A stretch of DNA of 64,000 nucleotides from NCBI GenBank assembly GCA_030657355.1, contig CP131056.1, positions 2,004,501 through 2,068,500 of the forward strand, in the 5' to 3' direction. This document shows positions 37,147-44,779 of this stretch, piece after piece. The position numbers and the translations under genes were made by a program. Source of the stretch: Radicibacter daui (GTDB lineage: Bacteria; Pseudomonadota; Alphaproteobacteria; Radicibacterales; Radicibacteraceae). Below the pieces are notes generated by a model that worked only from the letters and a program-made list of their open reading frames with translations, searched no databases and had not been told where the DNA came from. The number at the start of each line of letters is the position of its first letter. The first letter of the stretch is position 1.

Positions 37147-37896
37147 TTACTCGTCCTGCATTTTAGTCCAGCCTTCGGGCCCGAGAACTTCGAGTGGCTG
37201 GAAACGGGCCTTGTAGTCCATCTTGCGCGAGCCGCCGATGTAATAACCAAGATAGATATAACGCGGCTCGTTATTGAAGCTGGCCTGGGCGGCCGCCATG
37301 CTGGTGAGCGTCAGCACCAGCTGGGTGCCGAGGCTGCGGTCTGCCCCGGAGCTGGCGCGGAAATAGCTGTAGACGGCGGAAAAGCCGTCCTTCAGCCGGT
37401 CGACCAGCATCGCCCCCCAGAGATCGCCTTCAGCGTCCCGCAGGGTGAGCAGGAAAGCGCTGGATGCGCCTTCCTCGATCATGTCGGCATAGTCGGAGAA
37501 GGACATGCGAGCCATGTCGCTGTCGGCATGGCGCACCAGCTCATAACGATGAAAGAGCTGGTAATGCTCTGCCGTGGCGATGGCGTTCTCGACGCCGGGC
37601 GTAAGGTCGGCGTTGCGCTTCATGGTGCGCTTCATGGTGCGCGTGGGAGCGAACTCATGCGCCGGAATGCGCACCGGCAGGCAGGCCGTGCAGCCTTCAC
37701 ACACCGGCCGGTAGAGAATGTCGTGGCTGCGGCGGAAGCCGGCCCGCGAGAGCTGGCTGTTGGTCTCCGCGGTATCCCGCCCGCTCAGCCGGGTAAAGAG
37801 CTTGCGCTCGACCCGGCCGGGCAGGTAGGGGCAGGGCAGCGGGCCTGACCGGAAAAATTGCAGCAGGCTCCCATGAGCAGGTTTGATAACTGACAT
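37147..37896 (-). CDS. bpt: Aspartate/glutamate leucyltransferase (N-degron pathway)
   Basis: Bpt attaches leucine from Leu-tRNA to proteins starting with Asp or Glu, marking them for ClpS/ClpAP. The 249-residue product has the ATE-type cysteine motifs PCPYLPGR and PVCEGCTACLPVR, and C-terminal VYSYFRASSGADRSLGTQL and YIYLGYYIGGSRKMDYKARF typical of this family. A 12-bp tandem duplication encodes TMKR twice (about 37616-37639). It lies 32 bases downstream of the alpha-E gene on the same strand. Confidence 0.94.
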   Translation of the reverse strand: MSVIKPAHGSLLQFFRSGPLPCPYLPGRVERKLFTRLSGRDTAETNSQLSRAGFRRSHDILYRPVCEGCTACLPVRIPAHEFAPTRTMKRTMKRNADLTPGVENAIATAEHYQLFHRYELVRHADSDMARMSFSDYADMIEEGASSAFLLTLRDAEGDLWGAMLVDRLKDGFSAVYSYFRASSGADRSLGTQLVLTLTSMAAAQASFNNEPRYIYLGYYIGGSRKMDYKARFQPLEVLGPEGWTKMQDE

Positions 37897-37928
37897 GTTC
37901 GGGAACCGGCTGCCTTCTTCTGCTCTCC

Positions 37929-38888
37929 TTACGCGGTCTCCGCGCCGAAAAAGTCAGCGCCGAGGGCGTTTGTGAGGTCGATCAAACGACATTGCACCCA
38001 ATCTAGATATTCGTGAAGACCCCCGGCGACAACCCGGTCAATGGTATGGGCTTCGACGGCAGCATTGATCTCGTCCGTCGTTTCACTGGCATGGATGCCG
38101 CCGCGCAGGTTGAAACTGGTGCGCAGGCCCGCGAGCAAACTCTGGATCTCGTGCAGGCACACCGAGACCGAGCGCGGGAAGCGGCTGGAGAACAGCATGA
38201 AGCCGGCCACCGCCTTGGGGTTCATGCCGCGCGGATGCACGCGGCGGAAGGCGTGATACCCGGCAGCCGAGCGTAGCAGGGCACTCCACTGGCTGGTATC
38301 GAGCGCGGAGCCGACATCATCCACGCTGGGCAGCAGCAGGTGATATTTGATGTCGATGAGGCGGGTCATCTGGTCCGCCCGCTCGATCTGCTTGCCCATC
38401 TGGTAGAAGTACCAGCCCTGGTCGCGGTAGAAAGTGCCCTCGGTAATGCCGGCATGGGTCTGGCAGGCCTGCTTGACCTTGTCGCAGAAGCGGGAGAGCC
38501 GGTGCTGGCTCACATCTTCCGGCCTGAGGTCCTTGAGCCAGTTATAGACGACATTGATCTGCGACCACATCTCGGTGGAGATGAGCGGGCGCAGGGTGCG
38601 GGCGTTCTCGCGTGCGTATTTCACGCAGTTGAAGATGGAGCCCGAATTGTCGCGGTCGAGCGCGTAGAAGAAGATCACCTTGTCGCCGGTGACCTCGCCG
38701 TAACGCGCCTGGAACCGCTCGCCGTCATTGCACAGATGCACGATGGAGTGCCAGTTGCGCATGCCGCGGCTGTCACGCGAGAAGGTCTCGTTGACATCGA
38801 GGATACGGGCGAGATTTTCGGCACGCTCCATGTAGCGGGCGAGCCAGAAGATATATTCGGCGTATCGCGCCAGCAGAAGATTGCTCAT
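37929..38888 (-). CDS. Alpha-E domain protein (DUF403)
   Basis: The 319-residue, all-helical protein begins MSNLLLARYAEYIFWLARYM and contains ERAENLARILDVNE and ERADQMTRLIDIKYHLLL, typical of alpha-E proteins. These are nearly always encoded with a circularly permuted ATP-grasp protein, as here. The pair is part of the Anbu peptidase/transglutaminase type neighbourhoods in other bacteria and is thought to modify or ligate peptides; no substrate is known. The start overlaps the ATP-grasp stop by four bases (ATGA), fixing ATG 38888 over the longer open frame. Confidence 0.93.
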   Translation of the reverse strand: MSNLLLARYAEYIFWLARYMERAENLARILDVNETFSRDSRGMRNWHSIVHLCNDGERFQARYGEVTGDKVIFFYALDRDNSGSIFNCVKYARENARTLRPLISTEMWSQINVVYNWLKDLRPEDVSQHRLSRFCDKVKQACQTHAGITEGTFYRDQGWYFYQMGKQIERADQMTRLIDIKYHLLLPSVDDVGSALDTSQWSALLRSAAGYHAFRRVHPRGMNPKAVAGFMLFSSRFPRSVSVCLHEIQSLLAGLRTSFNLRGGIHASETTDEINAAVEAHTIDRVVAGGLHEYLDWVQCRLIDLTNALGADFFGAETA

Positions 38889-40345
38889 TCCAGCACCCAC
38901 GTATCCTTGGAGCCACCCCCTTGCGAGGAGTTGACGATCAGGGTTCCGCGCCGTAGCGCCACGCGCGTCAGGCCGCCCGGCAGCACCCAGGTGCTGTCGC
39001 CGGTGATCGCAAAGGGACGCAGATCGACATGCCTGGGCTCGACGCCGCTTTCGGTCAGCGTCGGGCAGACGGACAGGCCGATCATCGGCTGGCTGATATA
39101 GTTGGCGGGATCGGCGAGCAGTTTTTCGCGCGCCTGCTGGAGCTCTTCCTTGCTGGCCCGGGGGCCGATGGTGATGCCATAACCGCCGGCTTCGCCCACC
39201 GGCTTCACCACCAGCTCATGCAGATGGTCGAGCGTATATTGCAGCCCATCCTTTTCGCGGCAGATGCGGGTGTCGACATTGGGGATGATGGCATCCTGGT
39301 CGAGGTAATATTTGATGACCCGCGGCATGTAGGCATAGATCGCCTTGTCATCTGCCACGCCGGTGCCGATGGCGTTGGCGAGGGTGACATTGCCCTTGCG
39401 GTAGGCATCCATGATGCCGGGCACGCCCAGCATGGAGTTGGGGTTGAAAGCCAGCGGATCGAGGAAGGCATCGTCGATGCGGCGATAGATGGAATGCACC
39501 GGGGCAAGCCCGTCCGTCGTCTTCATGTAGACGCGGTCATTCTCCACCACGAGGTCGCTGCCTTCGACCAGCGGCACACCCATCTCGCGGGCAAGGAAGA
39601 TGTGCTCAAAATAGGCCGAATTGTAGGAGCCGGGCGACAGCAGCACCACCTGCGGATCATCCACCCCGGCCGGTGCCACCTTCATCATGGCGTCCAGCAG
39701 GCGCACGCCGTAATCCTCGACCGGACGGATGCCGATATCGTTCATCATGTCCGGGAAGGCGCGCATCATCATGTGGCGATTTTCCACCACATAGGAGACG
39801 CCGGAGGGGATACGGGCATTGTCTTCCAGCACACGGAAGGTGCCGTGCTCATCGCGCACAAGGTCGATGCCGCAGATATGCACATAGGTGCCGAAGGGCA
39901 CGTCCACGCCGCGCATCTGCTCGCGGTAATTGACGTTGCCCAGCACGAGATCGGCAGGGACGATACCGTCCTTCAGGATCTTCTGGTCGTGATAGATGTC
40001 GTGCAGGAACAGATTGAGCGCGGCAACGCGCTGCTGCACCCCGGCCTCCAGCTGCGCCCATTCGGGCTTGGAGATGACGCGGGGGATCACGTCAAAGGGA
40101 AGGATACGGTCTACTGCCTCGGCTTCCGAGTAGACGATGAAGGTGATGCCGAGATTGTAGAGCTCGCGTTCGGCGTCCGAGGCGCGTCCGCGCAGTTCGT
40201 CGAAGCCGATGGCATTGAAACGTTGCCTGATCGCTTCGGCGTGCGGCGCCAACTGGCCCTGGCTTCCAAACAATTCATCGAAGAAGGGGCCTTGATCATA
40301 CCCCTCCAGCAATCTCCCGAAGGAGGCGGCCAGCGTGTCTTTCAC
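38885..40345 (-). CDS. Circularly permuted type 2 ATP-grasp protein
   Basis: The 486-residue protein has GFDELRGRASDAERELYNLG, ILPFDVIPRVISKPEW, FLHDIYHDQ, the core VLEDNARIPSGVSYVVENR and the C-terminal VVKPVGEAGGYGITIGP nucleotide segment, all typical of circularly permuted ATP-grasp enzymes (DUF404/DUF407) predicted to form peptide-like bonds. It is encoded with the alpha-E protein in an overlapping pair. No transglutaminase or Anbu gene is nearby. It ends a minus-strand unit starting 207 bases after motB. Confidence 0.93.
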   Translation of the reverse strand: MKDTLAASFGRLLEGYDQGPFFDELFGSQGQLAPHAEAIRQRFNAIGFDELRGRASDAERELYNLGITFIVYSEAEAVDRILPFDVIPRVISKPEWAQLEAGVQQRVAALNLFLHDIYHDQKILKDGIVPADLVLGNVNYREQMRGVDVPFGTYVHICGIDLVRDEHGTFRVLEDNARIPSGVSYVVENRHMMMRAFPDMMNDIGIRPVEDYGVRLLDAMMKVAPAGVDDPQVVLLSPGSYNSAYFEHIFLAREMGVPLVEGSDLVVENDRVYMKTTDGLAPVHSIYRRIDDAFLDPLAFNPNSMLGVPGIMDAYRKGNVTLANAIGTGVADDKAIYAYMPRVIKYYLDQDAIIPNVDTRICREKDGLQYTLDHLHELVVKPVGEAGGYGITIGPRASKEELQQAREKLLADPANYISQPMIGLSVCPTLTESGVEPRHVDLRPFAITGDSTWVLPGGLTRVALRRGTLIVNSSQGGGSKDTWVLE

Positions 40346-40552
40346 GTGTGAAGGGTCCCTGCAAGAGCGCCGGTATTCCGGCTACTGATTATTTACGGAA
40401 TTCACTATGGACGAGCCGCCGTGTGGCTGTCACGGCGATACTGGCCCCAATGCAAGGAATTCTGCCGCAGCTGCGAGAAAGAAACATAACGCTGTCTTCA
40501 TGCCGGTGCACAGGTCGCACTGAGCCCGGTTTCAGCGGATTTTACCCGCCCG

Positions 40553-41551
40553 TCAGGGCGCGGTTGCGGGCGCTGGAGCGGCTTCGGGAGTCGCCGCGGG
40601 CGCCATATCGCCGGCCGGGGCTGTGCCCTGGTCGGCGGTAGTCGGCGCATTCGGGTTCTGCGTCCGCAGGATGAGCGAGACGCGCCGGTTGATGGGCGAG
40701 AGCAGGTTGTCCTTGTCCAGCGGGTCGGTGTCGGCCATGCCGGCAACCTCGGCGATGCGGGCCTCGGCAAGGCCGCTCTGCATCATCACCCGGCGCACCG
40801 CATTGGCGCGGCGGGCCGAAAGCTCCCAGTTGCCGCTGCCATCGGGCGCGACATAGGGCTCGCTATCGGTATGCCCGCGGATCTCGATGGGATTGGGCAG
40901 GTCTTTGACGATACCGGTGATCAGCCGCAGCATCTCCACCGTCTGGTCATAGGGGGCATCGCCGCCGGACGGGAACATCGAGCGGCCGTCGCGGTCCAGA
41001 ATCTGGATGCGCAGCCCCTCCGGCGTCTCGTCGATCAGCAGATTGTCAGTAAAGCCGGCAAGGGCAGGATCGGCAGCGATCACGGCCTGCAGGCGCTTCT
41101 TGGCTTCCTCGAACCGGGTCTTTTCCTTGATCGCCAGCGCCTTGGCCAGCGTCTCGTCATTGATCGGCGCCTTGCCGGGCAGGCCCTTGCCGGTCGACCC
41201 TTCAAAGTTTTCGGAGGTCGGCTCGGAGTTCGGATTGGGCAGCGGCACGCTGACGACGGTGGGGGAGCCGGTGCCGGTCAGGCTGCCGGGGGAGGTGATG
41301 TCGAGGCCCGATGCCGGGGCGCCGGCGCCGGAGCGCTCCAGCGAGGCCGAGGCCGGGGAGAAATAGGAGGCAATGCCGGCGCGCTGCTCGTTGGTGGTGG
41401 CATTCAGCAGCCACAACAGCAGGAAGAACGCCATCATGGCCGTCACGAAGTCCGCATAGGCCACTTTCCACGCACCACCATGCGCGCCGCCGACGACGCG
41501 CTTCTTGGTGATGATGATCGGTGTGACCTCTTCGTGCAGATCGGATGCCAT
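40553..41551 (-). CDS. motB: Flagellar motor stator protein MotB
   Basis: MotB anchors the proton-driven stator to peptidoglycan. The 332-residue product has a short cytoplasmic N-terminus, one membrane segment with the proton-carrying Asp34 (AYADFVTAMMAFFLLLWLL), a long Ser/Gly/Pro-rich plug/linker to about residue 140, and a C-terminal OmpA-like domain (IEIRGHTDSEPY, NWELSARRANAVRRVM, NRRVSLILR). It carries an Ala/Pro-rich tail after the OmpA domain. It is 18 bases downstream of motA. Confidence 0.95.
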   Translation of the reverse strand: MASDLHEEVTPIIITKKRVVGGAHGGAWKVAYADFVTAMMAFFLLLWLLNATTNEQRAGIASYFSPASASLERSGAGAPASGLDITSPGSLTGTGSPTVVSVPLPNPNSEPTSENFEGSTGKGLPGKAPINDETLAKALAIKEKTRFEEAKKRLQAVIAADPALAGFTDNLLIDETPEGLRIQILDRDGRSMFPSGGDAPYDQTVEMLRLITGIVKDLPNPIEIRGHTDSEPYVAPDGSGNWELSARRANAVRRVMMQSGLAEARIAEVAGMADTDPLDKDNLLSPINRRVSLILRTQNPNAPTTADQGTAPAGDMAPAATPEAAPAPATAP

Positions 41552-41569
41552 GATGCCGGTCCGTTCCTC

Positions 41570-42433
41570 TTAGCTTGCTGCCGGCAGGTTCTGCGTGGCT
41601 TCTTCCAGTTCCTGGAAGCTCGGACGGTTGTGGCCTTCCAGCGTCTTGCGGGCAAATTCGACCGAAATGGCCGGGGCGTAACCCGACACATGGGCGATAA
41701 GGCCGGCCTTCATGCACTGGAAGTACTTGCCGTCTGAATCGTAGATCTGGCCCAGATTGTTGGCGATGGGGCCGAGGAAACCGTAACCGGCGAACACGCC
41801 GGAGAAGGTACCCACAAGCGCACCGCCGATGAGTTCGCCGAGCACTTCCGGCGGTTCGGTAATCGAGCCCATGGTCTTGATAACGCCCATAACGGCAACG
41901 ACGATACCGATGGCGGGAAGACTGTCTGCCGTGTGCTGAAGAGCGTGGGAGAGGGCGTGGTGTTCCTTGTGCTCCGTCTCCAGCTCCTGATCCATGATCG
42001 CCTCGAGCTCATGCGGCGTTTCCGTGCCGAGCGACATGAGGCGAAGATAGTCGCAGAAGAAAGCGACGGCGTGGTGGTTCTTGTGGAAGTTCGGAAAGGC
42101 CTGGAAAATCGAGCTTTCCTCAGGCTTTTCGATATGGGCTTCCAGCGCCAGCAGACCCTTGGTCTTCGCCACCTTGAAGACCTGGTACATCATCGTCAGC
42201 AGCTCAAGGTACTGCGCCTTGTGATAACTCGCGCCCTTGAACACCTTGCCGATAGCCTTCATCGCCCCCATCGCGACGGATTTGGGGTTTGAGAAGAAGA
42301 AGACGCCGGCACCCATGCCAAAGATGCTGAAATATTCGGGGGGCACCCAGAGCATGCCCATGCGGCCATGACCCCAGACAAATCCACCGAACACGGTGAC
42401 GATGGTGGTGACTACGCCGATGATGGCGAACAT
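41570..42433 (-). CDS. motA: Flagellar motor stator protein MotA
   Basis: MotA forms the proton channel with MotB and generates torque on FliG. The 287-residue product starts MFAIIGVVTTIVTVFGGFVW and has four membrane segments, the cytoplasmic loop with GLLALEAHIEKPEESSIF, and the conserved DSLPAIGIVVAVMGVIKTMG and GTFSGVFAGYGFLGPIANNL segments. The frame is open to 42601, but the family start is ATG 42433. The upstream methionines (MALHQFLQ, 42496) lack a ribosome site. Confidence 0.94.
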   Translation of the reverse strand: MFAIIGVVTTIVTVFGGFVWGHGRMGMLWVPPEYFSIFGMGAGVFFFSNPKSVAMGAMKAIGKVFKGASYHKAQYLELLTMMYQVFKVAKTKGLLALEAHIEKPEESSIFQAFPNFHKNHHAVAFFCDYLRLMSLGTETPHELEAIMDQELETEHKEHHALSHALQHTADSLPAIGIVVAVMGVIKTMGSITEPPEVLGELIGGALVGTFSGVFAGYGFLGPIANNLGQIYDSDGKYFQCMKAGLIAHVSGYAPAISVEFARKTLEGHNRPSFQELEEATQNLPAAS

Positions 42434-42742
42434 GCCGCTGCGATCCCCGCTGTGCCAGTCACGCCAGCCCCCCTGGAGGAACTGGTGCAGTGCCATAGTG
42501 TTCATGATGTATGAAAAGAAGTAAAGCCAAGCGCTTGCACGATATTTGGCCATCGGGATAGGACGGTGCGTCGGCAACGCATCCGGAGCCGGTGCTCGCA
42601 TCGCCGGGCATGCATCGCTGCCCTGCCCGCAAGTGTGGCGCTTTCCCTTGCCCTGACCGGCAAGGTGCGGTAGCGCTCACGGGGCCGGCGGAGAATGGTT
42701 CGCACGAGGGCGCGGCACCGGTAACTGTGGCACAAGGCAAAG
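42434..42742. other. Divergent intergenic region motA / flavin reductase gene
   Basis: This 309-base gap separates the minus-strand motA from the plus-strand gene at 42743 and should hold both promoters. It includes an AT-rich patch (about 42495-42560), but no convincing sigma-28 or sigma-54 flagellar promoter and no RNA gene were recognised. Confidence 0.5.
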
Positions 42743-43222
42743 ATGAAGATCGATCCGATGGAATTTCGCGCGACGATGGGGTGCTATGCCACCGGTATCG
42801 CCGTGATTACCACGCTTGGTGACCAGGGTGAGCCGGTCGGGGTCACCGTCAATTCCTTCACCTCGGTGTCGCTCGATCCGCCGCTGGTGCTGTTCTGTCT
42901 CGACCGCAATGCCACCAGCCTTGCTGCCTTCGACGCCGCTGGCAGGTTTGCCATCAATGTGCTGGCGGAAGACCAGCAGAGTGTCTCTGCCCGCTTTGCC
43001 GCGCCGGTGGATGATCGCTGGCAGGGGTTCGACTGGTATCCGGGTCCGGTGACCGGCATGCCGCTTTTCGACGGCTGTCTTGCCTCGATGGAGTGCGAGC
43101 TGCATGCGGTGCATGAGGGCGGCGATCACCAGATCATCGTGGGTGAGGTCAGGGAAGTGCGACCGACCCGGCAGGGCAAGCCGCTGCTTTATTTCCGCGG
43201 CCGTTACGACCGCTGCGCCTGA
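42743..43222 (+). CDS. Flavin reductase domain protein (HpaC/RutF-like)
   Basis: The 159-residue product is a single flavin reductase domain: FRATMGCYATGIAVITT, VGVTVNSFTSVSLDPPLVLF and RFAINVLAEDQQSVSARFA are the FMN-binding split-barrel signatures of NAD(P)H:flavin oxidoreductases that feed FADH2/FMNH2 to monooxygenases. No partner oxygenase is encoded nearby. ATG 42743 follows AAGGCAAAG; Met6 (MEFRATMG) is an alternative. A terminator shared with the MFS gene follows. Confidence 0.9.
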   Translation: MKIDPMEFRATMGCYATGIAVITTLGDQGEPVGVTVNSFTSVSLDPPLVLFCLDRNATSLAAFDAAGRFAINVLAEDQQSVSARFAAPVDDRWQGFDWYPGPVTGMPLFDGCLASMECELHAVHEGGDHQIIVGEVREVRPTRQGKPLLYFRGRYDRCA

Positions 43223-43244
43223 AGAGAGCGGAGCAGGGGAAATG

Positions 43245-43275
43245 AAAAAGAGCGCCTTGCCGGGCGCTCTTTTTG
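43245..43275. terminator. Bidirectional terminator between flavin reductase and MFS genes
   Basis: A perfect 12-bp stem (AAAAAGAGCGCC, 43245-43256, with 43263-43274) and six-base loop have T tracts on both strands, serving two convergent genes. Confidence 0.9.
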
Positions 43276-43298
43276 TTTGTCCGTTTTGCTGTCGGCAC

Positions 43299-44471
43299 TC
43301 AGGCGCCGGCAGCGGCTTCCGGCAGGGCCTCGCGGCGGTCGAGAGCCCAGGAATAGACGGTGAAGGCAAGAGCCACGAGTGCCAGTGCCGCGCCGATCCA
43401 GGGGATGCCGCCATAGGAAAGCCCGCCATCGATGGCGAGGCCGCCGATCCAGGCGCCGCTGGCATTGCCGAGATTGAAGGCACCCTGATTGAGGGTAGAG
43501 GCAATGTTGGGAGCGCCGACCGCCTCGTTCACCACGCGAATTTGCAGCGGGGAGACGAGGGCGAAGGCCAGGATGCCCCAGATGAAGATGGCGATGACGG
43601 CCGGCACCACATTGTGGGCGGCTTCGGTAAAGGCCGCCAGCACCAGTGCCAGCAGGATGAAGATGCCGATCAGTGTCGGCATCAGGCGCTTGTCGGCCAG
43701 CCAGCCGCCGGCAAAGTTGCCGAAGGTAAGGCCAAGGCCGAACACCAGCAGGATGTAGGTGACGCCATGCGGGCTGACGCCGGTGACCTGCTGCAGGATC
43801 GGCGCGATATAGGTGAAGACGGCAAACAGGCTGGCGGAGGCAAGCACGCTGATCAGCATGGCCAGCAGCACCTGCGGCCGCCGCAGCACGCGCACTTCGC
43901 TGAGCAGGCCGCCGCCTGAGCCTTGCATGCCGCGCGGCAGGAACTTGACCAGCGCGAGCGCCGCGGCAACGCCGATGCCGGTCACCACCCAGAAGGTGGA
44001 GCGCCAGCCGAGCGCCTGACCGAGCGCGGTGCCGAAGGGCACGCCCAGTACATTGGCGAGGGTAAGGCCGGCGAACATCATGGCGATGGCCTGGGCACGC
44101 TGGTTCGGCGGCACGATCTCCGCAGCCACCACCGAGCCGATGCCGAAGAAGGCGCCGTGGCAGAAGGCCGTCACGATGCGGGCGGCCATCAGTGACCAGT
44201 AGGTGGGCGCAATGGCGCAGAGCAGGTTACCGAGAATGAAGATGCCGATGAGCATCAAAAGAGCGGTGCGCCGGTGCAGGCGAGCGGTCGCCATCGCCAG
44301 GATCGGCGCGCCGATGGTGACGCCAAGGGCATAACCGGAAACCAGCAGGCCAGCGCGCGGGATGCTGACACCCAGATCCTGCGCCACATCCGGCAGCAGC
44401 CCCATGATGACGAATTCCGTCGTTCCAATCCCGAAGGAGGCGACGGCAAGGGCGAGAAGGGGCAAGCGCAT
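43299..44471 (-). CDS. MFS transporter, AraJ/YdhP-type (DHA1) efflux family
   Basis: The 390-residue product has twelve predicted membrane segments and opens RLPLLALAVASFGIGTTEFV, a signature of the AraJ/arabinose-efflux DHA1 group. The motif between segments 2 and 3 is present in degenerate form (GAPILAMATARLHRRTALL). Substrates of these proteins are mostly unknown; drugs or sugars are possible. Start ATG 44471 matches the family; the open frame begins at 44528. It converges on the flavin reductase gene across a shared terminator. Confidence 0.88.
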   Translation of the reverse strand: MRLPLLALAVASFGIGTTEFVIMGLLPDVAQDLGVSIPRAGLLVSGYALGVTIGAPILAMATARLHRRTALLMLIGIFILGNLLCAIAPTYWSLMAARIVTAFCHGAFFGIGSVVAAEIVPPNQRAQAIAMMFAGLTLANVLGVPFGTALGQALGWRSTFWVVTGIGVAAALALVKFLPRGMQGSGGGLLSEVRVLRRPQVLLAMLISVLASASLFAVFTYIAPILQQVTGVSPHGVTYILLVFGLGLTFGNFAGGWLADKRLMPTLIGIFILLALVLAAFTEAAHNVVPAVIAIFIWGILAFALVSPLQIRVVNEAVGAPNIASTLNQGAFNLGNASGAWIGGLAIDGGLSYGGIPWIGAALALVALAFTVYSWALDRREALPEAAAGA

Positions 44472-44779
44472 GGGTCCGGTAGGCTCCGCAACTGGAAAAC
44501 CGGCCGCCGTTCCACGAACAGCAGACAATGCTGCACATGCAAAGAAGGCCGGAAACCGATAGTAGCGCCGCTATCCCCTTGATCCTTCCATGCAAAAAAC
44601 AGGGGTGCGCTCTGCTGGCCGTGCAGGGCGGAAGCCTGTGAGCGCAGGTGCGGCATGGGTGCCGCAGGGGCATCTCACCGGAAGGCGAAAGAAAAAAGCC
44701 TGCCCGTTTTGGCGGGCAGGCTTTCAGGTGGTTGCAGTCAGGGTGAACTTGCCCCCGCTGGCGGCGGAGGCAAGGCCGC
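44472..44779. other. Intergenic region with MHS-transporter terminator and MFS promoter
   Basis: This 308-base gap lies between two minus-strand transporter genes. It contains the terminator at 44691-44724 and, nearer 44472, the expected promoter of the AraJ-type gene. No coding or RNA gene was recognised in it. Confidence 0.5.
44691..44724 (-). terminator. Terminator of the MHS-family transporter gene
   Basis: A perfect 12-bp stem (44695-44706 with 44713-44724) is followed on the minus strand by a T6 tract. It lies about 56 bases beyond the transporter stop codon. Confidence 0.88.

Noticed and set aside
42530-42570. A possible sigma-54 promoter for motA (TGGCC...GTGCA on the minus strand).
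   Set aside because: The distance between the GG and GC elements is one base too long, and the rest of the consensus is poor.
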